From the NCBI GenBank assembly GCA_011390155.1, contig JAABSW010000001.1, forward strand, positions 327,020-391,019: a DNA stretch of 64,000 bases, read 5' to 3'. This document shows, in pieces, positions 45,874 to 53,718 of this stretch. Source of the stretch: Clostridiaceae bacterium. GTDB taxonomy: Bacteria > Bacillota > Clostridia > Peptostreptococcales > Tindalliaceae. The position numbers and the translations under genes are program-made. Below the pieces are notes generated by a model. That model saw only the letters and a list, made by a program, of their open reading frames with translations, was not told where the DNA came from and made no database searches. Within the stretch, counting starts at the first letter, position 1, and the number at the start of each line of letters is the position of its first letter.

Positions 45874-46475
45874 TGATTGAAATCGCAGTGCTTGTGGCTG
45901 CCTATTTAATTGGTAACATATCCCCAGCCTACATCATTGGAAAATTTGCTGCAAACATTGATATTCGGGAGCACGGAAGTGGCAATGCTGGAACGACGAA
46001 TATTATAAGGGTTATGGGTCCAAAAGCAGGCATCTTTGTATTAATAGCTGACCTGCTTAAAGGAGTTTTGGCAGTTTGGATTGGTCGACTGGTTGGTGGA
46101 GATTTGTTGGCGGTTCTGGCAGGTTTTTTTGTGGTTGTTGGACATAATTGGCCTGCACTTTTAAAGTTTAAAGGTGGAAAAGGAGTTGCCACTTCATTAG
46201 GGGTAGGTTTAATAATAAGCCCCCAATATGCCTTGATTTGTCTGGGTATTGCAATTATTGTAATTGTAATCACAAAGTATGTTTCACTGGCTTCATTAAC
46301 CGGTATTCCCAGCTGGACACTGCTGTTAATAATCGGTGATAGCAATCGTCTATACATTTACTTGGGTATTGTGCTTTCATTGCTTGCCATATTCAAGCAT
46401 CGTAGTAATATAAGACGAATATATAAAGGTACTGAAAATAAGGTTAATATAAAAAATAAACTGAATAGGAGTTAA
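45873..46475 (+). CDS. plsY: Acyl-phosphate:glycerol-3-phosphate acyltransferase PlsY
   Basis: A 200-residue membrane enzyme that makes lysophosphatidic acid from acyl phosphate and glycerol 3-phosphate. It has GNISPAYIIGK, the HGSGNAGTTNIIRVMG block, VGHNWPALLKFKGGKGVATSLG (given as VGHNWPALL and KFKGGKGVATSLG) and about five helices. ATG at 45873 shares a base with the der stop; GGGAGG is 9 nt upstream. It is coupled to gpsA, which provides its substrate. Confidence 0.96.
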   Translation: MIEIAVLVAAYLIGNISPAYIIGKFAANIDIREHGSGNAGTTNIIRVMGPKAGIFVLIADLLKGVLAVWIGRLVGGDLLAVLAGFFVVVGHNWPALLKFKGGKGVATSLGVGLIISPQYALICLGIAIIVIVITKYVSLASLTGIPSWTLLLIIGDSNRLYIYLGIVLSLLAIFKHRSNIRRIYKGTENKVNIKNKLNRS

Positions 46476-46479
46476 AAAA

Positions 46480-47511
46480 ATGGAACAAAGAACTGTTGCT
46501 GTTATGGGAGCGGGCAGTTGGGGTACAGCGATCGCAATAGTGTTACAGACAAATGGGCACCAAGTAAGACTATGGATGAGAAATGAAGAACAGGCAAAAA
46601 TGATGAAAAAAACCCAAGTTAATAATAAATATTTACCAGGTATTCATTTGTCGCCAGGGATAAAAATAGAATCTAATGCTGCTATAGCACTGAAAGATGC
46701 AGACACAGTGATCTTGGCTGTTCCAACACAACAAATTCGAGATTTAATTAAAAAAATCAGACTAATGATGCCTTCGGATGCATTAATCATTAATGTTGCC
46801 AAAGGCATAGAAAAAAGGAGCCATCTAACGATATCACAGGTAGTTCTGGATGTGTTGGGTGAGTGTCCATATGTTGTTGTTTCTGGACCTTCTCATGCAG
46901 AGGAAGTTGCCAGGTTCATGCCGACAACATTGGTGGCTGCTTCTGACCATAAAGTTTATGCAGAACAGGCACAGGACTTATTCATGAATCAATATGTTCG
47001 TGTTTACACTAATCCGGATGTTATCGGTGTAGAATTAGCGGGGGCATTGAAGAACGTCATTGCATTTGGTGCTGGAATCGCTGATGGAATTGGTTATGGT
47101 GATAATGCCCGAGCAGCCTTAATAACTCGAGGTATAACAGAAATAGCCAGATTAGGCCAAGCTATGGGTGCTTCCATTAATACTTTTGCTGGATTAACAG
47201 GCATTGGCGATTTGATTGTAACTTGTACAAGTATGCACAGTCGCAATAGAAGAGCCGGAATTCTTGTGGGTCAAGGAATGTCGATGGAAGAAGCGTTAAA
47301 TGAAGTTGGAATGATTGTAGAGGGCGTTTATACAGCTGTAGCAGCTTATGAATTGGCTAAAAAATATAAAGTGGACATGCCTATAACGAGTGCAATTTAC
47401 CATGTCTTATATGAGAATCATAATGTTGCTGAGGCTGTACAGAAATTAATGACAAGGCATCGAAAACATGAAATGGAAGAAGTTGCAGTAACATATGATC
47501 AAAGCTGGTAA
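46480..47511 (+). CDS. gpsA: Glycerol-3-phosphate dehydrogenase (NAD(P)+)
   Basis: A 343-residue enzyme reducing dihydroxyacetone phosphate to sn-glycerol 3-phosphate for phospholipids. It has MGAGSWGTAIAIVL (dinucleotide loop), VPTQQIRDLI, NVAKGIEK, VSGPSHAEEVARF with the substrate-binding residues, ELAGALKNVIAFGAGI with the catalytic Lys, and RAALITRGITE. It follows plsY by 4 bp. Confidence 0.97.
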   Translation: MEQRTVAVMGAGSWGTAIAIVLQTNGHQVRLWMRNEEQAKMMKKTQVNNKYLPGIHLSPGIKIESNAAIALKDADTVILAVPTQQIRDLIKKIRLMMPSDALIINVAKGIEKRSHLTISQVVLDVLGECPYVVVSGPSHAEEVARFMPTTLVAASDHKVYAEQAQDLFMNQYVRVYTNPDVIGVELAGALKNVIAFGAGIADGIGYGDNARAALITRGITEIARLGQAMGASINTFAGLTGIGDLIVTCTSMHSRNRRAGILVGQGMSMEEALNEVGMIVEGVYTAVAAYELAKKYKVDMPITSAIYHVLYENHNVAEAVQKLMTRHRKHEMEEVAVTYDQSW

Positions 47512-47539
47512 TCAATTGTATGATAAATTGAAATTGTAC

Positions 47540-47568
47540 TTGCATGTTATGCGCCTATCCCTTATAAT
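47540..47568 (+). promoter_or_regulatory. Promoter of tRNA-Pro
   Basis: TTGCAT (47540-47545), 17-bp spacer, perfect TATAAT (47563-47568), 32 bp before the tRNA. Confidence 0.8.
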
Positions 47569-47600
47569 ATGTTTGTGTCCAAAAACACAAACACTGTTAT

Positions 47601-47677
47601 CTGGCTGTGGCGCAGTTTGGTAGCGCGCTAGAATGGGGTTCTAGAGGTCGCAGGTTCAATTCCTGTCAGCCAGACCA
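47601..47677 (+). tRNA. tRNA-Pro (anticodon GGG)
   Basis: The full cloverleaf can be drawn: acceptor CTGGCTG/CAGCCAG with A and encoded CCA (77 nt in all), D stem GCGC/GCGC, anticodon stem CTAGA/TCTAG enclosing the loop ATGGGGT, a 5-nt variable loop and T arm GCAGG-TTCAATT-CCTGT. The loop places GGG at 34-36, reading CCC and CCU. It stands alone between its own promoter and terminator. Confidence 0.96.
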
Positions 47678-47680
47678 ACC

Positions 47681-47712
47681 AGCCTGTATCCATATGGATA
47701 CAGGCTTTTTTC
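47681..47712 (+). terminator. Rho-independent terminator of tRNA-Pro
   Basis: Perfect 11-bp stem AGCCTGTATCC (47681-47691) / GGATACAGGCT (47696-47706), ATAT loop, T-run. It starts 3 nt after the CCA end. Confidence 0.95.
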
Positions 47713-47742
47713 TACTCTTTAAACGTAACCAGGTGCTTGGAG

Positions 47743-48603
47743 GTGGTTGTTTTTAACACATATCGATGTAGAAAAAATGCGGTGGCTGTTTTCTTGATCA
47801 GCCTGTTTATAATTATATTTATCAACTATCATGCACTTAGAAGTTATTTAATCATGTTCCCGTACAGCTATTATCACAGCCAAGAAAGTTCGCTTAAAAA
47901 GAATGACTATTTGATTCGCATACCTTCACACAATGGAATTTTGAAGGACAGTTGGTATCCTGGAATGCTGGTATTTTACGATGAATATGGCTTCGGTAAA
48001 TGGGTTAATAAACCTGTTGAATTAACAGTGTTATATCGATTCGGAGGATTTAAATTTGGCAGTGATCATTCAACATATTATGATCGCAAAAGTAAGAGAT
48101 TTTCAAGCTTTTATGGTGCATATATAGTGGAAAACAAAAATAATTCCAATTCACTTTATGGATATAATGAAGAGCATGAAGTTGATTTATCAGAAATTAT
48201 GCGTATACCTGAATATGACCAAAGATGGTTGGTCATGCCGTCCATCGGACTGCCTCCAGAGGACGTGGTATTTGAAGTTGAAATTGTTGATGTAATCAAT
48301 GGTTTGAAGTATGCATCAGAATCTGGTTTAAAATGGACAAAAGTGGATGCATACATCGTAACAAATAGTCCAGAACATCTATACAAAAACCACCAAAGAG
48401 GTTATTTGCAATATGGTGTCCCTTTAGTACCTCCAGATGGAGCCGATGATTATTACCCAATTCAGTTGGCAGGGCGAATCTATGTTACTAAAAATGAAAC
48501 TGAAAATTCACTGATTGCTCTGTATGTGCTTGCTGGAGATTTTGAGATAGTTGATCAAATTGACAAAGAAATATTGTCAAAAACAATCATAAGACAACCG
48601 TAA
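47743..48603 (+). CDS. Signal-anchored extracytoplasmic protein of unknown function
   Basis: A 286-residue protein with a basic N-terminus (NTYRCRKN) and one long hydrophobic helix (about 12-30), followed by about 255 mostly hydrophilic, Tyr- and Gly-rich residues predicted outside the cell. Blocks such as KKNDYLIRIPSHNGIL, GFGKWVNKPVELTVLYRFGG and GYLQYGVPLVPPDGADDYYP look like a beta-rich domain. I do not recognise it. The start is uncertain: GTG at 47743 has AGGTG 7 nt upstream, whereas the stronger GGAGGTGG at 47739-47746 is best placed for an out-of-frame TTG that stops after 16 codons. Confidence 0.6.
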   Translation: MVVFNTYRCRKNAVAVFLISLFIIIFINYHALRSYLIMFPYSYYHSQESSLKKNDYLIRIPSHNGILKDSWYPGMLVFYDEYGFGKWVNKPVELTVLYRFGGFKFGSDHSTYYDRKSKRFSSFYGAYIVENKNNSNSLYGYNEEHEVDLSEIMRIPEYDQRWLVMPSIGLPPEDVVFEVEIVDVINGLKYASESGLKWTKVDAYIVTNSPEHLYKNHQRGYLQYGVPLVPPDGADDYYPIQLAGRIYVTKNETENSLIALYVLAGDFEIVDQIDKEILSKTIIRQP

Positions 48604-48606
48604 CAC

Positions 48607-48885
48607 TTAGCAGGTGGGACGTACCTTAAATCCTGATAAATCCGGATCGACAGTGGAGTAAGAATAATCAATGCTATCCACTACGGCTTCTGAGGGGCCT
48701 TTCTGACACCAATCAATTAGCTTTAATACAAGGGTATTCTCGCCTTGTATTAAAGCTTCAACAGAACCATCAATTCTATTACGTACCCATCCATCTACAC
48801 CAAGAGAATAGGCCAGTTCTTTGATATGATACCGAAAGTTAACACCCTGGACTTTTCCATGAATCATAATGGTTACAGCCAACAT
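48607..48885 (-). CDS. acyP: Acylphosphatase
   Basis: The 92-residue protein has both family signatures: GKVQGVNFRYHI with catalytic R18, and GWVRNRIDGSVEAL with catalytic N36. It hydrolyses acyl phosphates such as acetyl or 1,3-bisphosphoglyceroyl phosphate. The ATG at 48885 has a near-perfect GGAGGTGA 7 nt upstream; longer in-frame extensions lack any site and overlap the divergent rhomboid gene. Confidence 0.94.
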   Translation of the reverse strand: MLAVTIMIHGKVQGVNFRYHIKELAYSLGVDGWVRNRIDGSVEALIQGENTLVLKLIDWCQKGPSEAVVDSIDYSYSTVDPDLSGFKVRPTC

Positions 48886-48959
48886 AAAAGAGTCACCTCC
48901 CTCCAAACTATCGATAAGATACCCGATTACAGGCAAAATTCTCAAAAAGGACGATATAC

Positions 48960-49511
48960 ATGAAAAAAATATCATACAATGCACCGTTAACCCTCACGTT
49001 TTCAATTTGTTCACTCATTCTTTTATTGTTGAATAATTACACATCAGGGCTATCAAACCTATATTACTTTTCTGTTTATCGAAGCAGTATCAATGAACCA
49101 GCATTTTTCTTGAGGTTATTTGGTCATGTACTTGGACATGCAAACTGGGATCATTTATTGAGCAATGTATTATTATTACTGATATTGGGACCAATGCTGG
49201 AAGAAAAATATGGCACAAAAAAAATGTTCATTATGGTCTTATGGACGGCGTTAATTACTGGGCTGGTTAATCTTTTACTTTTCCCTCATATGTTGTTGGG
49301 GGCCAGTGGTATTGTTTTTATGATGATTGTTCTATCCTCATTCTCTAATAATGGAAGAAAAACGGATATACCACTTACAATGATTTTTGTCATGATCCTT
49401 TATATCGGAAGGGAACTGGTGGCTTCATGGGTGATGACGGACAATATTTCTAGAATCACACATGTAACTGGTGGGATCGTTGGAGCTTGGTTTGGTTTTA
49501 AATCACAATGA
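48960..49511 (+). CDS. Rhomboid-family intramembrane serine protease
   Basis: A 183-residue membrane protein with about six helices. The rhomboid active site is readable: GASG with nucleophile S117 in the fourth helix and H168 in RITHVTGGIVGAWFGF of the last helix, plus the upstream HLLSNVLLLLILGP with the oxyanion Asn. It would cut membrane proteins within the bilayer; no substrate is evident. AAAGGACG precedes the ATG. Confidence 0.88.
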   Translation: MKKISYNAPLTLTFSICSLILLLLNNYTSGLSNLYYFSVYRSSINEPAFFLRLFGHVLGHANWDHLLSNVLLLLILGPMLEEKYGTKKMFIMVLWTALITGLVNLLLFPHMLLGASGIVFMMIVLSSFSNNGRKTDIPLTMIFVMILYIGRELVASWVMTDNISRITHVTGGIVGAWFGFKSQ

Positions 49512-49574
49512 AGTTGATTGGTGATACGTCATTGAGGGTATATCTGACACAAGTAAATTTTGGAGGTGGTTATT

Positions 49575-50048
49575 ATGGATAAAGTCAAAGTAAACCATAA
49601 GATTGAGCCTTTTTCATTAATTAATCAACACAGCATTGATATATCTTCTGAAGACTTGATAAAGCATAATTATGTTATTCTCTACTTTTATCCCAAAGAT
49701 AATACACCTGGCTGAACTTCAGAAGCCTCTGAGTTCAGAGATTTAATGCAAGAGTTTATTGATTTAGATAGCTTAGTGGTTGGAGTAAGTAGAGATTCAC
49801 TGCAATCGCACAAGAAATTTTCTGATAAACTTAATTTGCCATTTTCCTTGCTAGTGGATCAAAACCAGCAACTGCATCGATATTTTGATGTATTGAAAGA
49901 AAAGAAAATGTTTGGAAAGAAGATTTTGGGTACTGAAAGATCCACCTTCATTATTAACAATGAAGGAATACTCATTAAGGAATTCCGAGGTGTGAAGGCG
50001 ACAGGGCATGCTCAGGCGGTGTTGGATTATTTAAAACAATTGAAGTAG
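49575..50048 (+). CDS. Selenocysteine-containing peroxiredoxin (PrxQ/BCP family)
   Basis: Read through a single in-frame TGA (49713-49715, codon 47), the gene encodes a 157-residue thiol peroxidase. The peroxidatic motif normally written YPKDNTPGCT is YPKDNTPG-Sec-T here, so the TGA falls exactly on the catalytic cysteine. Homology runs unbroken on both sides in the same frame: PFSLINQ before; SEFRDLM, VVGVSRDS, LLVDQN and TERSTFIINNEG after. A SECIS-like hairpin starts at the TGA. There is no other Cys and the PrxQ resolving position (+5) is Ser52, so it must be a one-Sec enzyme. Clostridial selenoprotein peroxiredoxins (PrxU) are known. ATG at 49575 follows GGAGGTGG. Standard gene finding would report only 49746-50048 or a pseudogene. 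Confidence 0.85.
49712..49738 (+). promoter_or_regulatory. SECIS-like hairpin directing UGA to selenocysteine
   Basis: CTGAACT (49712-49718) pairs with AGTTCAG (49732-49738), then a single bulged U (49719), then CAGA (49720-49723) with TCTG (49728-49731) closing on a 4-nt loop AGCC. The stem begins on the UGA itself. Bacterial SECIS elements are hairpins just downstream of the UGA with a bulged U in the stem, as here; the G in the loop recognised by SelB is also present. Position relative to the UGA is somewhat closer than in E. coli fdhF. Confidence 0.7.
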
Positions 50049-50056
50049 TAGAATCT

Positions 50057-50098
50057 AACCGTTGAATTAACCGAAGAGGTTATTTTCAACGGTTTTTT
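50057..50098 (+). terminator. Rho-independent terminator of the peroxiredoxin gene
   Basis: AACCGTTGAA (50057-50066) pairs with TTCAACGGTT (50085-50094), with an inner AACC/GGTT helix, and is followed by six T. Confidence 0.88.
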
Positions 50099-50163
50099 AG
50101 ATGCTGTAAATGTGATAAGATAGGATTATTGGTAGCTAACATGAAATAATAGGTGGTTTAGGA

Positions 50164-51447
50164 ATGGATAGGAATGTTTGGAAATATTTTATTCGTTTTG
50201 TTATATTTGTCCCTATCATTTTTGTTGTGGGGATCTATGTGTTTTTCCAAATGAGCCCATTCTATAATCGATTAAAAGTGGATGTGGCATTGGCGGAATT
50301 TGGATCAATTGAAGAAGTCATTGAAGTGAATGCGGTTGTGGTGCGGCAGGAAAATTCGTTTCAACTGCAAAGTGATGGTCAAATTAGGTGGATTGTGCAA
50401 GAAGGTCAAAGGGTGTCAAACAATCAAAAATTAGCTGATATACTTATTTCTGATCAAGATCACTCTCTCTTGCTTCAGCAACAATTAATCAATATGAGAT
50501 TGGAAACAATAGCCGGTGGTGGTGATCTATCAAATTTTTCTTTAGAAGCAATGAAAGAAATAGATCAGCAAATGCAGTATTTATTGAGTGATATTAGTCA
50601 TAACATCAAGAACAGCCAATACGAACTTGCTTTTCAAAATCAACAACTGTTAAGTGAAATGGCGGATCAAAAACAACTTGTATCTGTACACCAGCAATTA
50701 CCTGAAATGTCTGTAGAAGAACTGGAAGACCAAAAGAAATTAATTGATGAAAAACTGAATGATGTAACTCATGAAATAAGAGCTAATGAAGCAGGTTATA
50801 TTGCAATGGGTAGTGATGGATTGGAAGGAATTCTTACAATTAACCCTGAAGGTGAAAACATGAATAACTATTTTTCGCATATTGATGATGTCCTTTCGAC
50901 GGGAGAACCAAGGAAGAGAGATAGATACTATCGGATTATTAAAGATCATCGCTGGTATTCATTAATTCCGCTACAAAAAAATATTGGGCAGCTATATGAC
51001 GTGGGAGAAAAAATCATTGTAAGGGAGCCCAGCAGTAACAAAGAAATACTTGGTATAGTAATTAATCATTTTGACAGCTACAACGATGAAGAAGTACTAT
51101 TAATGATTGAATTGGACCAACAACTTGAAGAATGGCATAATAAGAGAATTTACCAATTTGCCATTGTGCATCAAAGGCAGGCAGGACTTTTGGTACCTGT
51201 ATCTGCAGTTATCACAGAAAAAAATGGGAGTAAAAGTGTCTTGAAGATTGATGTTAATGGATATGCCATAAAAAGACAAATAAATGAATTAGCCCATAAT
51301 GAAACAACTGCGGTTTTAAAAGAGGGGACCATAACCATACCTTCTCACGAATCTGAAGGCGATGAAATACAGATTCAGACCATCAATCAATATGATGAAA
51401 TTATTTCTAATCCGGATTCAGTTACTGAAGGACAAAAAGTACGATGA
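50164..51447 (+). CDS. HlyD-like membrane-fusion protein
   Basis: A 427-residue protein anchored by one N-terminal membrane helix (about 9-28). It has a first biotinyl-lipoyl-like half (about 45-95, EVIEVNAVVVRQEN, IRWIVQEGQRV), a long helical/coiled stretch rich in Gln and Leu (about 95-210), the second half-motif EIRANEAGYIAMGSDG and a beta-barrel C-terminus. This is the layout of HlyD/efflux adaptor proteins, and a gene of this type often sits before yggS in Clostridia, where its role (perhaps in envelope assembly) is unknown. No transporter partner is adjacent. Confidence 0.75.
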   Translation: MDRNVWKYFIRFVIFVPIIFVVGIYVFFQMSPFYNRLKVDVALAEFGSIEEVIEVNAVVVRQENSFQLQSDGQIRWIVQEGQRVSNNQKLADILISDQDHSLLLQQQLINMRLETIAGGGDLSNFSLEAMKEIDQQMQYLLSDISHNIKNSQYELAFQNQQLLSEMADQKQLVSVHQQLPEMSVEELEDQKKLIDEKLNDVTHEIRANEAGYIAMGSDGLEGILTINPEGENMNNYFSHIDDVLSTGEPRKRDRYYRIIKDHRWYSLIPLQKNIGQLYDVGEKIIVREPSSNKEILGIVINHFDSYNDEEVLLMIELDQQLEEWHNKRIYQFAIVHQRQAGLLVPVSAVITEKNGSKSVLKIDVNGYAIKRQINELAHNETTAVLKEGTITIPSHESEGDEIQIQTINQYDEIISNPDSVTEGQKVR

Positions 51448-51468
51448 AAATTTGAATGAGGTGAACAT

Positions 51469-52161
51469 ATGAGTGTTGCAGAAAATTATAGAGTAGTACA
51501 AAAAAGAATAAATGATGCTTTGGTGATGTCAGATGATCCAGAGAAAACAATTGAGTTGGTTGCCGTCACTAAAACAATTCCAATTAACCGAATGAAGGAA
51601 GCACTTGATGTGGGTTTGTATCATTTTGGTGAGAATAAAGTCCAGGAAATAACCGAAAAGATAAACTTTATGGATGACAGTGTAAAATGGCATATGATTG
51701 GACATTTGCAGCGAAATAAAGTAAAATATATAGTTGATAAAGTAGCGTTAATACATTCAGTTGACTCTATTTCATTGTTTAATGAAATAAACCGGAGAGG
51801 AGAAAAAATAAATAGAACAATTGATTGCCTTATTCAGATAAATGTATCTGGAGAATACACAAAATTTGGAATATCTCCAGAAGATCTAAACGATATGATG
51901 AAAAATGTTGAAGGCATGAACAGGGTCAATATTAAAGGACTTATGACTATGGCGCCTCATTATGATAATCCGGAGAAAACTAGGGATTGTTTTAAGAAAC
52001 TATATGATTTATATCATAACTGCAAAGATAAACAATATTCTTGGGCAAACTTTCAATGGTTGTCTATGGGCATGTCAAATGATTATGAAATAGCTGTTCA
52101 AGAGGGATCTAACATGCTTAGAATAGGAAGTGCAATTTTCGGGGAGCGTAGTTACAGATAA
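51469..52161 (+). CDS. YggS-family pyridoxal phosphate-binding protein (YlmE)
   Basis: A 230-residue PLP homeostasis protein with a TIM-barrel fold like alanine racemase N-domain. The PLP lysine is in LVAVTKTIP; YHFGENKVQE, WHMIGHLQRNK, LIQINVSGE, LMTMAPH and the phosphate-binding LSMGMSNDYEIAVQEGSNMLRIGSAIFG region (shown as LSMGMSNDYEIA and LRIGSAIFG) follow. First gene of the sepF block. GAGGTG precedes the ATG. Confidence 0.95.
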   Translation: MSVAENYRVVQKRINDALVMSDDPEKTIELVAVTKTIPINRMKEALDVGLYHFGENKVQEITEKINFMDDSVKWHMIGHLQRNKVKYIVDKVALIHSVDSISLFNEINRRGEKINRTIDCLIQINVSGEYTKFGISPEDLNDMMKNVEGMNRVNIKGLMTMAPHYDNPEKTRDCFKKLYDLYHNCKDKQYSWANFQWLSMGMSNDYEIAVQEGSNMLRIGSAIFGERSYR

Positions 52162-52173
52162 GGAGGAATATTT

Positions 52174-52620
52174 ATGTCAGAGAATTTCGTCGATAAAGTG
52201 AAACAATTTATGGGCTTGGATGTATTTGAAGATGAAGACGACGAATTGTATCCAGAACCGCTATATGATGAAGATGAATCGTTTAGCCAGGTTCCGGCAA
52301 AAAAGAATAAAGTTGTTAACATTCATACCACAACACAGATGAAAGTAGTCATTTTTGAACCCAATGCGTATGACGAGGTGCAGAATATTGTCGACAATCT
52401 TAAAAACAGAAAACCTGTTATCGTTAATTTAGAAACGTTGGAAGCGGATGTAGCTCGCAAAATATTTGAATTTCTAAATGGTGCTATCTATGCCTTAGAC
52501 GGCAGCATACAAAAAGTTTCCTCAGATATTTTTATCTTAGCCCCTAACAATGTTGAAATTGCCGGCAATATTAAAGAAGAACTTAAAAATAAAGGGGTAT
52601 TTCCATGGCAGAATCGATAA
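52174..52620 (+). CDS. sepF: Cell division protein SepF
   Basis: A 148-residue protein with an N-terminal amphipathic membrane-binding helix (MSENFVDKVKQFMGL), an acidic linker, and a DUF552 C-terminal domain (about 55-140: MKVVIFEPNAYDEVQ, KPVIVNLETL, ARKIFEFLNGAIYALDG and IFILAPNNVEI). SepF tethers FtsZ to the membrane and can replace FtsA, which is missing near ftsZ here. GGAGG lies before the ATG at 52174. Confidence 0.95.
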   Translation: MSENFVDKVKQFMGLDVFEDEDDELYPEPLYDEDESFSQVPAKKNKVVNIHTTTQMKVVIFEPNAYDEVQNIVDNLKNRKPVIVNLETLEADVARKIFEFLNGAIYALDGSIQKVSSDIFILAPNNVEIAGNIKEELKNKGVFPWQNR

Positions 52621-52635
52621 GGAGTGTGATGATAT

Positions 52636-52911
52636 TTGTTTGAATCAACAAATATAATACTTGCAATTCATTATTTTGCAAGATTGATTAACATGTTTAT
52701 ACTGATACGTGTAATTTTTTCCTGGCTGAGAATCAATCCATACAGTATGTTTGGCCAATTCATTTATGGTGTGACGGAACCAATACTTAGTCCTGTAAGG
52801 AATATGATTCATCAGGTTTTCAAGTACCAGGGTATGCTTGATTTTTCTCCTATTGTAGGAATGATTTTAGTAAATATGGCATCCTCCCTTGTTATTAGTT
52901 TTATACGGTAA
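52636..52911 (+). CDS. YggT family membrane protein (YlmG)
   Basis: A 91-residue protein with two YggT-type membrane segments around the signature LIRVIFSWLRINPYSMFGQF (shown within 20 residues) and TEPILSPVRNMI. The family is found in the sepF neighbourhood across Firmicutes and cyanobacteria and affects division or envelope integrity. The TTG start at 52636 has AAGGAGTG 9 nt upstream, overlapping the sepF stop region. Confidence 0.9.
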   Translation: MFESTNIILAIHYFARLINMFILIRVIFSWLRINPYSMFGQFIYGVTEPILSPVRNMIHQVFKYQGMLDFSPIVGMILVNMASSLVISFIR

Positions 52912-52918
52912 AATATTT

Positions 52919-53704
52919 ATGTTGAAAGAAAACATATTGGGGCATATTCAACAATCGGAAATTAAGAAAAAATGGAGAGGAATTTTAGACCAGGCAGAAC
53001 AGGTAATGAATAAACATGTCATAAGAAAAACATTATTTCTGAGCCCAGGAGAATGGAATTATGCGGAGTCAATTTTGTGCCATTATTCAAATGTTCAATG
53101 GCTTGCTGATGGCGGATATGAGAATGCTGAACGAAAAAGATTGGTGATATTTCCTGATTATAAGCATTATGATAGTATTGAAGATTTTATAGCATTGTTG
53201 AAAATCAAACACAATGCGAAAACGGGTGATCTGACGCACAGAGATTATCTAGGTGCTCTGTTGAGCCTTGGAATTGAAAGAGAAATAATCGGCGATATCA
53301 TTGTTGGAGAAGACTGGGCGTACTTGTTTACAACTTCAGAAATGAAAGATTTTATCAAGTTCAATCTGAATACAGTAGGCTCCAGTAAGGTTATGATTGA
53401 AGATGCTGATTCTTTACCAGATGATGTTGAGAGTGACCAGATGATTATCATTGCAGGTACCGTTGCATCGCTTAGAATTGATTCGGTCATTTCGATGGTG
53501 CTGCGTCTATCGCGTCAAAAATCACAGAGCTTGGTTACATCTCATAAAGTAAAAATTAATTGGGTGCCAGTGCAGAAAAACATGTTGCTTCTTAAAGAAC
53601 GAGACATGATCTCGGTTAGTGGATTTGGAAGATTTAAACTACTTTCAATTGGAAACTTAACCCGATCGCAAAGATGGCGTATTGAGGTTGGAAAAATGAA
53701 ATAA
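52919..53704 (+). CDS. ylmH: YlmH-type S4-domain RNA-binding protein
   Basis: The 261-residue protein has an N-terminal helical region, a central domain (ERKRLVIFPDY, LTHRDYLGALLSLGIERE, IGDIIVGEDWAYLF) and a C-terminal S4 RNA-binding domain (about 185-255, VQKNMLLLKERDMISVSGFG shown to 20). YlmH lies between ylmG and divIVA in most Firmicutes; B. subtilis YlmH has been linked to rescue of stalled ribosomes, parallel to the RqcH pathway also encoded here. The ATG at 52919 is 7 bp after ylmG and lacks a clear ribosome site, so coupling is likely. Confidence 0.9.
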   Translation: MLKENILGHIQQSEIKKKWRGILDQAEQVMNKHVIRKTLFLSPGEWNYAESILCHYSNVQWLADGGYENAERKRLVIFPDYKHYDSIEDFIALLKIKHNAKTGDLTHRDYLGALLSLGIEREIIGDIIVGEDWAYLFTTSEMKDFIKFNLNTVGSSKVMIEDADSLPDDVESDQMIIIAGTVASLRIDSVISMVLRLSRQKSQSLVTSHKVKINWVPVQKNMLLLKERDMISVSGFGRFKLLSIGNLTRSQRWRIEVGKMK

Positions 53705-53718
53705 CGACTGGGGGCAAG

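Noticed and set aside
49746..50048. A separate 100-residue gene starting at ATG 49746
   Set aside because: It is the C-terminal part of the peroxiredoxin; the ATG is an internal Met at codon 58, lacks a ribosome site, and homology extends in frame through the TGA.
49575..50048. Peroxiredoxin as a pseudogene with a nonsense mutation
   Set aside because: The stop falls precisely on the catalytic Cys codon and a SECIS-like hairpin follows; the rest of the gene shows no decay.
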